NCBI GenBank assembly: GCA_946055365.1
Contig: CAMGFM010000063.1
Location: 1-7,245 of the forward strand
Source of the DNA: an uncultured Prevotella sp.
GTDB taxonomy: Bacteria; Bacteroidota; Bacteroidia; Bacteroidales; Bacteroidaceae
Reading direction: 5' to 3'
DNA length: 7,245 nucleotides
The notes beneath the pieces were generated by a model. It made no database searches, was not told the origin of the DNA, and saw nothing but the letters and a program-made list of their open reading frames with translations. The translations under genes and the position numbers were made by a program. Shown piece after piece: positions 1 to 5,494 of this stretch (its first letter is position 1; each line of letters opens with the position of its first letter).

Positions 1-489
1 GCCCTGAGCTATTATTTCCTCCTTTGAGATGTTCATGTCGTGGCCTTCGTCGGCTTTGGTGGTGGGAGTTATGATGGGCTGTGGGAATTTCTCGTTTTCT
101 CTCATGCCTTCGGGCAGCCTTACGCCGCATATCTCTCTGCATCCCTCCTTATAGGCGCGCCATGCCGAGCCAGTAAGGATTGAACGGATAATCATTTCCA
201 CCCTGAAGCCCTCGCATTTCAGGCCCACTGTTACTGCCGGGTCGGGTGTGGCCAGCTTCCAGTTGGGGCAGATGTCGCTTGTTGCATCAAGAAATTTGGC
301 TGCTATCTGGTTTAACACCTGTCCTTTGAAGGGTATGCCCTTTGGCAGGACCACGTCAAAAGCCGAAATCCTGTCTGTTGCCACCATCACGAGTACGTCG
401 TCGTTGATGTCATACACATCGCGCACCTTGCCGTGGTAAACGCTTTTCTGTCCTTCGAAATGAAAATCAGTTTGTGTAAGTGCTTTCAT
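1..489 (-). CDS. purC: SAICAR synthetase (PurC), 5' part, cut by window edge
   Basis: This is phosphoribosylaminoimidazole-succinocarboxamide synthase, the cytosolic ATP-dependent enzyme that joins aspartate to CAIR in de novo purine synthesis. Only the first 163 codons are present; the frame is still open at base 1. The reading starts MKALTQTDFHFEGQKSVYHG. Next come the N-terminal nucleotide-binding segment 'GKVRDVYD' (residues 20-27), 'ATDRISAFDVVLPKGIPFKG' (37-56), and the family signature region 'VEMIIRSILTGSAW' (97-110), followed by 'RAYKEG'. The ATG at 489 is the natural start because the family begins with this short lead-in before the KVRD motif. It has no clear Shine-Dalgarno site, as is usual in Bacteroidetes. 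It lies 172 bases downstream of the phoH-type gene on the same strand and I saw no promoter consensus between them, so co-transcription is plausible. Identification is secure; the C-terminal half is not visible. Confidence 0.96.
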   Translation of the reverse strand, partial: MKALTQTDFHFEGQKSVYHGKVRDVYDINDDVLVMVATDRISAFDVVLPKGIPFKGQVLNQIAAKFLDATSDICPNWKLATPDPAVTVGLKCEGFRVEMIIRSILTGSAWRAYKEGCREICGVRLPEGMRENEKFPQPIITPTTKADEGHDMNISKEEIIAQG

Positions 490-544
490 AATTTCTTTTG
501 TATTTTTTGTAGTTGCGTGTATATGCGTGAATTTTTCCTTGTTT

Positions 545-562
545 ACAGGCCTTAGAGCCTGT
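545..562 (-). other. Small inverted repeat in the phoH-purC gap
   Basis: ACAGGC and GCCTGT (6 bp, perfect) flank a six-base loop. A second weak pair, AGCCT (576-580) and AGGCT (590-594), lies beside it. No T-run follows on the minus strand, so this is not a convincing intrinsic terminator. It could be an RNA processing or pause site between the two genes, or chance. I see nothing else in the 172-base gap. Confidence 0.3.
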
Positions 563-661
563 GACGTGGTCGCCGAGCCTTTATTGTTCAGGCTGACGAT
601 GTCATTGTGACGGTGCTGAACGTTGGCATGTTGTCGATGCCTTTGCCCGTTACGTGGCCAT

Positions 662-1645
662 TTACATGTTTTTCTCCCCGCCTGCGTCCTTGCCGTGTCC
701 AGCGTCCTTGCCCTTGTCGTGTGCCTCATAGGCGTTTACGATGCGTGTCACGAGCTTGTGTCTCACAATATCCTTGTGTCCGAGCTGCACAAAGCCAATG
801 CCTTCCACGTCCTTTAGTATCTCCAGGGCCTCCGCCAGTCCGCTTTTCTGTCCTTTGGGCAGGTCTATCTGTGTCATGTCGCCAGTGATGATCATTTTAG
901 TGTTCCATCCCATGCGCGTCAGAAACATCCTTATCTGTGCAGGAGTGGTGTTTTGTGCCTCGTCGAGTATCACCACAGCGTCACTCAGCGTGCGTCCTCT
1001 CATGAAGGCGAGCGGTGCTATCTGTATGATGTTCTTCTCCATCATGTCCTGTAGCTTTACTGCCGGCAGCATGTCCTCGAGCGCGTCGTAGAGCGGTTGC
1101 AGATAAGGGTCGATCTTCTCTTTCATGTCGCCGGGCAGAAATCCCAGCTTCTCGCCTGCCTCCACGGCCGGTCTGGAGAGTATCACCTTTCTCACGGTTT
1201 TCTCCTTCAGTGCCCTTACGGCGAGTGCTATGCTGAGATAAGTCTTTCCAGTGCCTGCCGGGCCCGTTGCAAAGAGCATGTCGTTTTTCTCATAAGCGTC
1301 TACGAGAGCCTGTTGCCTTTCGCTTTTGCACTTGATGGGCTTGCCCGAGATGTTGTAGACTATCACTCCTTTCACGCTGTCGGCGTTTGTCTGCCTGCCC
1401 TTGATGATGTCAAGCATGTCTTCTTCAGACATGTTGTTGTATTTCAGCAGGTGCCGTCTCATCTTTTCTATGTTGCAGGCGAAGTTTTCAAGCTCTTCCT
1501 CGTCGCCCAAGGCCCTTATCACGTTGTCCCTTGCGGCTATCCTCAGCTTTGGAAACAGCGACTTCAGCATTTGCAGGTGTCCGTTTCCCACGCCATAGAA
1601 CACTACGGGGTCTATATCATCTAATATTATATGCTTTTCTGTCAC
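662..1645 (-). CDS. phoH: PhoH-family P-loop ATPase (YbeZ-like)
   Basis: A 327-residue cytoplasmic ATPase of the PhoH-like/YbeZ family. Relatives are associated with RNA metabolism and often act with the endoribonuclease YbeY; the precise role here is unknown. Visible motifs are Walker A 'GPAGTGKT' (128-135), the family block 'SRPAVEAGEKLGFLPGD' (157-173), Walker B with 'VVILDEAQN' (224-232), the sensor-like 'ITGDMTQIDLP' (253-263), and the C-terminal 'RHKLVTRIVNAYE' (295-307). The first ~100 residues are the usual N-terminal extension. The start is a GTG. The frame upstream reaches a stop after only seven codons, and the next codon upstream is ATT, so no ATG start exists. The last ~18 residues are a Gly/Lys/Asp-rich tail built from an 18-bp in-frame duplication (684-719). 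A consensus promoter lies 28 bases upstream. purC follows on the same strand. Confidence 0.95.
   Translation of the reverse strand: MTEKHIILDDIDPVVFYGVGNGHLQMLKSLFPKLRIAARDNVIRALGDEEELENFACNIEKMRRHLLKYNNMSEEDMLDIIKGRQTNADSVKGVIVYNISGKPIKCKSERQQALVDAYEKNDMLFATGPAGTGKTYLSIALAVRALKEKTVRKVILSRPAVEAGEKLGFLPGDMKEKIDPYLQPLYDALEDMLPAVKLQDMMEKNIIQIAPLAFMRGRTLSDAVVILDEAQNTTPAQIRMFLTRMGWNTKMIITGDMTQIDLPKGQKSGLAEALEILKDVEGIGFVQLGHKDIVRHKLVTRIVNAYEAHDKGKDAGHGKDAGGEKNM
684..719. repeat. 18-bp in-frame tandem duplication in the phoH tail
   Basis: Two 18-bp units, 684-701 and 702-719, both begin GCGTCCTTGCC and differ only towards their ends. They encode the GKDAGH and DKGKDA repeats in the C-terminal tail of the PhoH protein. 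The tail lies outside the ATPase core, so length variation there is probably tolerated. Confidence 0.6.
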
Positions 1646-1672
1646 AATGTCGTGTGTGTGTCGTTTTCAGTG

Positions 1673-1703
1673 CAAAGGTAGTAAAATTCTGTAAATGAGC
1701 AAA
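1673..1703 (-). promoter_or_regulatory. Bacteroidetes-type promoter for phoH-purC
   Basis: Read on the minus strand, TTTG (1703-1700), exactly 19 bases, then TACCTTTG (1680-1673). This matches the Bacteroidetes primary sigma factor consensus TTTG-N19-TAnnTTTG at every specified base. Transcription should begin a few bases after the box, giving a leader of roughly 20-25 nt before the GTG start at 1645. Confidence 0.85.
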
Positions 1704-1718
1704 AATAAACCACTTTAT

Positions 1719-1749
1719 TTTGTATTGTGTCCAAATAGCCTTAACTTTG
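1719..1749 (+). promoter_or_regulatory. Bacteroidetes-type promoter for the M15-like gene
   Basis: TTTG (1719-1722), 19 bases, then TAACTTTG (1742-1749), again a full match to TTTG-N19-TAnnTTTG. Only four bases (CAAC) separate the box from the ATG at 1754, so the transcript would be leaderless or nearly so. The -33 element lies 15 bp from that of the opposing phoH promoter, so the two are back to back and could share a regulator. Confidence 0.82.
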
Positions 1750-1753
1750 CAAC

Positions 1754-2683
1754 ATGAAAATCACAAAAAAGAGATATTTGCAGTCGTTTGGCCTGACGGT
1801 GGTGCTGCTTGCCATAATGCGAGCCGTCTTTCCCGAGGTGGCAGATGACTGCCATGACGCTATGCGCGGCAGTGAGGTGATTGTGGCGCAGGGTCAGGAC
1901 GGCGAAAAGGCTGCCGCAGGTGACAGTGTGAGGGCTGTAGATGAGGTCGATGTGAGGGATGAGGGGCAGAAAGGCTCCGGTGGCGGCTCTGAGAGTGGCG
2001 ACAAGACCACGCAGGAGGCCCGTGTCAACATGCCCGCGGATGCCGATGCGCTTGTGTCACCGCTGCCTGCCGGCACCAGCTCGCGCTTTTTCAATCCCGA
2101 TGGCACGCTTGTCAAGAGCCGCATATATAGTGTGCCGCATTTTGGCAACGCCTTTCCTGACCAGAATGACGTGCAGATGGAGGCAGCCAAGAGGCATGGG
2201 GTAAAGGCGGTGCAGGATCGTGCCGATGCAGAGCGACGCAAGTCAGAGCTTGTGTATGTGGGCTACAGTCCCTTTTATCACGTTGACAAGCTGAAAAGCT
2301 CCATTCCCTATCTCGTGCCGCGCGCCGCGGAGCTGCTGCAAGACATAGGGCGCAACTATTTCGACAGTCTTCAAGTCAAGCAGATACCCTTGCACAAGAT
2401 TATAGTGACCTCAGTGTTGCGCAGCAAGGAGGACATTGTGCGCCTGAGAAGGCACAACGGCAACGCCACCGAAAACTCCTGCCACCTCTACGGCACTACT
2501 TTCGACGTGTGCTACAACCGCTATGTCACCGTGGAAGACCCTGACGGGCCTAAACGCCGCGCCGTGCGCAACGACACGCTCAAATGGGTGCTGTCTGAGG
2601 TGCTTGACGACTTGCGGCAGAGCGGTCGCTGTCTCGTGAAGTATGAGGTCAAGCAGGGATGCTTTCACATTACCGTCAAGTGA
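1754..2683 (+). CDS. Membrane-anchored protein with M15/VanY-like domain (probable DUF5715 family)
   Basis: A 309-residue protein. It has a basic N-terminus and a hydrophobic segment (residues ~11-26) that could be a signal peptide or anchor, so the rest is probably periplasmic. Residues ~35-105 are a low-complexity Gly/Ala/Asp/Glu linker. The C-terminal half carries the layout of M15 (VanY/D,D-carboxypeptidase-like) peptidases: 'IIVTSVLRSKED' with Arg223, then 'SCHLYGTTFD' (242-251), which fits SxHxxGxAxD with candidate zinc ligands His244 and Asp251, and near the end 'GCFHITV' with His305 as third ligand. The glutamate normally three residues before the last histidine (ExxH) is a glycine here, so peptidase activity is doubtful. 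I believe Bacteroidales relatives are annotated DUF5715; that name is from memory. The first ATG is needed to keep the hydrophobic segment. The gene is monocistronic, with a strong hairpin 78 bases downstream. Confidence 0.8.
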   Translation: MKITKKRYLQSFGLTVVLLAIMRAVFPEVADDCHDAMRGSEVIVAQGQDGEKAAAGDSVRAVDEVDVRDEGQKGSGGGSESGDKTTQEARVNMPADADALVSPLPAGTSSRFFNPDGTLVKSRIYSVPHFGNAFPDQNDVQMEAAKRHGVKAVQDRADAERRKSELVYVGYSPFYHVDKLKSSIPYLVPRAAELLQDIGRNYFDSLQVKQIPLHKIIVTSVLRSKEDIVRLRRHNGNATENSCHLYGTTFDVCYNRYVTVEDPDGPKRRAVRNDTLKWVLSEVLDDLRQSGRCLVKYEVKQGCFHITVK

Positions 2684-2761
2684 CGCGGCGCATTGTGACG
2701 TCTTGCGTTGGCATGAATAATCCACATTTTTATATATTTTTTGATGAGACGCGACACGTGT

Positions 2762-2806
2762 CAGCCAAAGAGCCGTTTTGCAACACGCAAGGCGGCTCTT
2801 TGGCTG
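2762..2806 (+). terminator. Strong hairpin terminator after the M15-like gene
   Basis: CAGCCAAAGAGCCG (2762-2775) pairs perfectly with CGGCTCTTTGGCTG (2793-2806). The stem continues through two G-T wobbles and TTGC/GCAA to a five-base loop (2782-2786), about 20 paired positions, and is followed by TTTT. It is built from the first two units of the 22-nt array. A perfect 10-bp palindrome, GACACGTGTC, sits just before it (2753-2762). Confidence 0.8.
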
Positions 2807-2898
2807 TTTTAAAGAGCCTCTTTTGCCATCTTAAAGAGCCTCTTTTGCTGTCATGAACAGCCACTTTGAACATTGCAAAGAGCCTCTTTGTGTCAGGT
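2767..2898. repeat. Array of six 22-nt degenerate units with palindromic core AAAGAGCCTCTTT
   Basis: Units begin at 2767, 2789, 2811, 2833, 2855 and 2877, exactly 22 bases apart. Three copies of the 13-mer AAAGAGCCTCTTT are identical (2811-2823, 2833-2845, 2877-2889). It is a perfect palindrome, AAAGAG and CTCTTT around a central C. The remaining ~9 bases of each unit vary. Unit 2 is closer to the inverted orientation and pairs with unit 1 to form the terminator hairpin. A degenerate unit at 2899 and a lookalike, AAGTCGGCTCTTGGGGC, at 2964 (close to the same register) suggest decay of a longer array. There are no cas genes and the spacers are too short for CRISPR. Confidence 0.8.
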
Positions 2899-2994
2899 GT
2901 CTGCCTACTGTGAATTTGACTGACCTTTTTTTAGTGTGTCGCAAACGGACATTCCTGCAATGCAAGTCGGCTCTTGGGGCATGTGGAGGCGCGT

Positions 2995-3097
2995 GCAGGC
3001 CTTGCGATAAGTGTGCAGGCCTTGCGATAAGCGTGCAGGTCTGAAAGATAAGCGTGCAGGTCTGAAAGATAAGCGTGCAGGTCTGAAAGATAAGTGT
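2995..3097. repeat. Tandem array of five 20/21-bp units (GCAGGYCTKRAAGATAAGYGT type)
   Basis: Units 1 and 2 (2995-3014, 3015-3034) are 20 bp and differ only in their last four bases (GTGT or GCGT). Units 3, 4 and 5 (3035-3055, 3056-3076, 3077-3097) are 21 bp and near-identical, beginning GCAGGTCTGAAAGATAAG. The array thus has two sub-families. The last unit can form a small hairpin with flanking sequence: GAAAGA (3085-3090) with TCTTTC (3097-3102). It probably arose by recent slippage. No gene is supported here; reading frames through it only reflect the 7-codon period. Confidence 0.88.
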
Positions 3098-3186
3098 CTT
3101 TCCATAAGAGTGGTGTCGCCTTGCAGGCTCAGGCATTGTGGTTTGCATGCGTGTATGGCAGCACGTGAGGTGGCATGGTGCGTGTC

Positions 3187-3250
3187 AAAAGTAAAAAAAA
3201 TAAAAAAAAACGACCGCCCTCATTTTACTTTTTGCCATGACCTCGGTCAT
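3187..3250 (+). promoter_or_regulatory. Candidate control region of the sigma-factor operon
   Basis: AAAAGTAAAA (3187-3196) and TTTTACTTTT (3223-3232) are a perfect 10-bp inverted repeat. Between them is an A8-T-A9 tract (3193-3210) likely to bend DNA. ATGACC-TC-GGTCAT (3237-3250) is a separate palindrome, 51 bases before the sigma-factor ATG, and a plausible operator. TACTTTTTG (3226-3234) resembles the TAnnTTTG box with one extra T. I see no good -33 partner, so the promoter itself is uncertain. The rest of 3098-3301 shows nothing recognisable. Confidence 0.4.
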
Positions 3251-3301
3251 TACATATAGACGGCAACGTCAAGAAACAAAGTAACAACTACAGAAAGCGA
3301 T

Positions 3302-3856
3302 ATGACAACATGTGACACTGAAATATTGGCGGCCATGGACTCTGACCGTGAGCGTGGCTTCCGTCTGCTGGTGAGCCGCTATGGTGAGCCGCTGTATTGG
3401 CATGTTCGCCGTCTTGTGGTGTTGCACGACGATGCCCAGGATGCCACTCAGGAGACTTTCGTGCGCGTCTACAGGTCGTATGACAGCTTTCGCGGTGACA
3501 GCTCGCTTGCCGTATGGCTATATCGCATAGCCACCAACGAGGCGTTGAGAATATTGAAGAGGCGGCGTGAAGGCGTGTTTTCGCTTGACGATCCCGGCTT
3601 GGGGCTGGAGTCGGTAAGGGCAGACGAATACATTGACTACAGCGACATCGAGGCGGTGAGGCTACAGGAGGCCATCCTGCGCCTGCCTGCCAAGCAGCAG
3701 ATAGCGTTTAACATGAGGTATTATGACGACATGAGCTATGCGGACATCGCCGCTGTCACCGGGGCTACGGTGGTGAGCGTGAAGTCCAACTATCACATTG
3801 CAAAGGAAAAGATACTCAAGTATTTCAGCCGTGCGGACATGCCGGGGCTAAGGTGA
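3302..3856 (+). CDS. ECF-type RNA polymerase sigma factor
   Basis: A 184-residue sigma-70 family factor of the extracytoplasmic-function class, which directs RNA polymerase to a stress or stimulus regulon. Region 2 spans about residues 20-88 and includes 'DDAQDATQETFVRVYRSYDS' (43-62), the typical region 2.2 core-binding helix, and 'WLYRIATNEALRILKRR' (72-88) for -10 recognition. A short acidic linker (~95-118) follows. Region 4 is at 121-175, with 'LPAKQQIAFNMRYYDDMSY' and the helix-turn-helix 'ADIAAVTGATVVSVKSNYH' (147-165). Length and domain order are those of a minimal ECF factor with no C-terminal extension. It is the first gene of a probable three-gene unit. The following small membrane protein is a candidate partner, so regulation by sequestration and auto-activation is likely but not shown by the sequence. 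Confidence 0.95.
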   Translation: MTTCDTEILAAMDSDRERGFRLLVSRYGEPLYWHVRRLVVLHDDAQDATQETFVRVYRSYDSFRGDSSLAVWLYRIATNEALRILKRRREGVFSLDDPGLGLESVRADEYIDYSDIEAVRLQEAILRLPAKQQIAFNMRYYDDMSYADIAAVTGATVVSVKSNYHIAKEKILKYFSRADMPGLR

Positions 3857-3903
3857 AAAAATAACGGAGTCAACTTACACAGTGAAAAATAAAGGAAGGT
3901 ACT

Positions 3904-4287
3904 ATGTCAGATACATTTGATTTTAACAGAATAGGCAAGCGTATGCCCTACACCGTTCCCGAGGGCTTTTTTGAGGAGATGGAGCGCAACGTCATGTTAA
4001 GGGCAGGCATCTTGGCAGACACGGCAGACTCTGTGGCTGCGCCCAAGGGTCGCCGCCGTCTGCGCATGGTGGCAATGGCTGCGCTGACGGCAGCTGCGGC
4101 TGGGCTATTGCTGCTGATGGTGCTTAGGACAACGGCACCGAGGCAGCAGGAAACGACGATGTCGCAGATAGAAGACACGTTTGCCAATCTCAGCAACGAG
4201 GATCAGGAGTTTCTGCTCGACATGTATCACGACTATGTGTATGAGGGTTATGACTACACCGAGGCCTATTGTGAGGACGAGGAGTGA
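3904..4287 (+). CDS. Small single-pass membrane protein, candidate anti-sigma factor
   Basis: A 127-residue protein with one clear transmembrane helix (residues ~54-75), preceded by the positive cluster KGRRRLR, which predicts a cytoplasmic N-terminus and an extracytoplasmic C-terminus. The N-terminal part contains 'GKRMPYTVPEGFFEEMERNV' (11-30), a segment I associate with small Bacteroidales proteins encoded beside ECF sigma genes. The C-terminal part is strongly acidic and tyrosine-rich (101-127). No ZAS/zinc anti-sigma motif (HxxxCxxC) is present; the only cysteine is Cys123. It lies 47 bases after the sigma gene. Unusually for this group, AAGGAAGG (3892-3899) sits just before the ATG and looks like a true Shine-Dalgarno site. 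The role as anti-sigma factor or sensor is inferred from position and topology only. Confidence 0.82.
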   Translation: MSDTFDFNRIGKRMPYTVPEGFFEEMERNVMLRAGILADTADSVAAPKGRRRLRMVAMAALTAAAAGLLLLMVLRTTAPRQQETTMSQIEDTFANLSNEDQEFLLDMYHDYVYEGYDYTEAYCEDEE

Positions 4288-4308
4288 CAGATAGCCCACT
4301 CTGTATGA

Positions 4309-4436
4309 CCCTCTTCCGTGGCTTGATAGCTGTCGCATGGCAGCGTGTCGTGTGTTGTGAGAATGGATAAAGCCCTCTGCCGTGGCTTGATGGCTGTCGC
4401 GTGGCAGCGTGCCGTGCGTAGAGAGAAAATGGATAA
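4309..4436. repeat. 64-bp imperfect tandem duplication in a leader region
   Basis: Copy 1 (4309-4370) and copy 2 (4373-4436) are offset by 64 bases. Of the first 47 positions about 42 match, and both copies end in ATGGATAA. Each contains a hairpin GCTGTC-GCRT-GGCAGC (4329-4344 and 4393-4408), whose loop differs by one base while the stem is unchanged. The duplication lies between the membrane protein gene and the exported-protein gene, where it would form two consecutive hairpins in the mRNA. Confidence 0.75.
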
Positions 4437-4480
4437 CGTAAATGTAAAACAGTCAATAACTTTAAAAACAGAAAAAAACT

Positions 4481-5020
4481 ATGAAAATCATCAAGACAAT
4501 GATGCTGGTGATGGTGATGCTGTCATCGGTATTGTGTGCGCAGGCGCAGGCACAGAATGTGCAGGCGCAGGAGCAGAAGGAGAGACAGCGTCTCACGCGC
4601 GAGCAGCTGGCAGAGAAGCAGGCACATAAGATAGCCTATGAGATGGCATTTGACGATGCCACGACCAAAAAGTTTGTTGAGGCTTTCTGCCAATATCAAA
4701 AGGAGATGTGGACAATATGCCCCAAGCCCGAGCCAAAATGCCGCCAGCGACAGATGAGTGACAGCGAGACTGAGGAGGAAATGAAGCAGCACTTTGAACG
4801 CAGCCAGAAAATGCTCGACTTGCGCAAGAAATACCATGCCATATACAGCAAGTTCCTCACGCCAAAGCAGGTCAGCAGGGTGTATGAGCTTGAGCGTGAG
4901 ATGATGAAGAGGTTTTTTGAGCGTCATGAAAAGCATGGCAAGGGCCATGGCTCCAAGGCAAAGGGACGCAAGGGCGGCCGTCAGCAAGGTGCGGGAGAGG
5001 AGCTTCCGCCAATGCCGTGA
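4481..5020 (+). CDS. Exported helical protein, Spy/CpxP- or metal-sensor-like
   Basis: A 179-residue protein with a classical signal peptide (residues 1 to ~22: basic start, hydrophobic core, 'CAQA' cleavage region). Cys19 is not in a good lipobox because the preceding residue is Leu, so a soluble periplasmic product is favoured. The mature part is charged and helical. 'RLTREQLAEKQAHKIAYEMA' (37-56) and 'YSKFLTPKQVSRVYELEREM' (122-141) each contain an LTxxQ-like element, recalling the paired LTxxQ motifs of Spy/CpxP/ZraP periplasmic chaperones and metal sensors. Cysteines at 70, 80 and 87 and histidines at 149, 152 and 156 could bind metal. The tail (150-170) is Lys/Gly-rich and looks disordered. 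It follows the sigma factor and membrane protein, which suggests a sensor or effector of the same envelope response. Family assignment is by pattern only; the specific ligand is unknown. Confidence 0.8.
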   Translation: MKIIKTMMLVMVMLSSVLCAQAQAQNVQAQEQKERQRLTREQLAEKQAHKIAYEMAFDDATTKKFVEAFCQYQKEMWTICPKPEPKCRQRQMSDSETEEEMKQHFERSQKMLDLRKKYHAIYSKFLTPKQVSRVYELEREMMKRFFERHEKHGKGHGSKAKGRKGGRQQGAGEELPPMP

Positions 5021-5303
5021 CACACGTGTCGCACATGAAATGTCATGACACGGCAGGCTGGGGGAGAATTAGAATCTGTAGAACATTTGTTTGGAAAATA
5101 AAAAACAGTTTTGTTTAAGGTTGGCTTAATTCGCCTTGACAGATTTTGGAGTCGTTCTCGAGGATAAATTGCATGTTGAGGAGGGAGCGTAGCAGGCTGC
5201 GTGACTGATGAGACTAAGGATTTATATCGGAGAAGAAGCCAAAAGAAGTACAAGACGTCAACTCGGAATTAATGGCTTTCTGGCGTTGGGAAAATTAATA
5301 TGA
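5021..5303. other. Gene-free block with an unrecognised, lower-GC segment
   Basis: No convincing gene is visible. The block opens with ACACGTGTC (5022-5030) and a weak stem GCCGTG/CACGGC (5014-5019 with 5049-5054) overlapping the stop of the preceding gene. From about 5060 the composition becomes more AT-rich, unlike the neighbouring genes. A short open frame on the plus strand ends '...TDETKDLYRRRSQKKYKTSTRN' at a TAA (5270-5272). It has codon-like, charged content but no proper start and a stop about 30 codons upstream. It could be the relic of a gene or mobile element, or a structured RNA. I could not identify it. Confidence 0.3.
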
Positions 5304-5338
5304 CCTCGCTTTAGACAACAGCCTCGCCTTAGACAACA
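5304..5338. repeat. Two 17-bp direct repeats, 18-bp period
   Basis: CCTCGCTTTAGACAACA (5304-5320) and CCTCGCCTTAGACAACA (5322-5338) differ at a single base and are separated by one G. They lie directly upstream of the bidirectional terminator. Function is unknown; a pair of protein-binding sites or replication slippage are both possible. Confidence 0.75.
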
Positions 5339-5343
5339 CTAAA

Positions 5344-5392
5344 AAAAAGAGGATGCACCTGTGCTTTATGGCTTTAGGCGCATCCTTTTTTT
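5344..5392. terminator. Bidirectional intrinsic terminator
   Basis: GGATGC (5351-5356) pairs with GCATCC (5380-5385). Beyond one A-C mismatch, CCT pairs with AGG. The A-tract (5344-5348) pairs with the T-tract (5388-5392), leaving a 15-base loop. The A8 run on one side and T7 run on the other give a U-run on both strands. It therefore suits both the plus-strand sigma-factor operon and the minus-strand YihY/BrkB gene, which converge here. Confidence 0.85.
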
Positions 5393-5494
5393 CGTGTTGT
5401 TGTATGACGATACATGCCGCCGCACGTCAGTAGGGCTTGGCGGGCTTTAGGCTTGCCGTTGCTGTGTGTGATAGCATGGCTCCATAGCGTTGCA

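Noticed and set aside
490..661. Purine riboswitch in front of purC
   Set aside because: The region has only short stems and none of the conserved purine-riboswitch junction bases; it is an intergenic spacer inside a probable operon.
2767..3097. CRISPR array
   Set aside because: Units are 20-22 nt in total including the variable part, repeats are degenerate, spacers would be only ~9 nt, and no cas gene is nearby.
2831..3259. Short reading frames on both strands through the repeat arrays
   Set aside because: They stay open only because the 21-bp unit is seven codons long; the proteins are repeats such as LIFQTCT with no start signals or recognisable family.
4456..4464. TAACTTTA as a -7 box for the exported-protein gene
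   Set aside because: The last base differs from TAnnTTTG and no TTTG lies 19 bases upstream.
4345..4629. 94-codon plus-strand frame overlapping the exported-protein gene
   Set aside because: It runs through the 64-bp duplication and then out of frame over the signal peptide region of the better-supported gene; its composition in the overlap is a frame-shadow Gly/Ala pattern.
5060..5303. Intact insertion sequence or MITE
   Set aside because: No terminal inverted repeats, target-site duplication or transposase frame could be found by eye.
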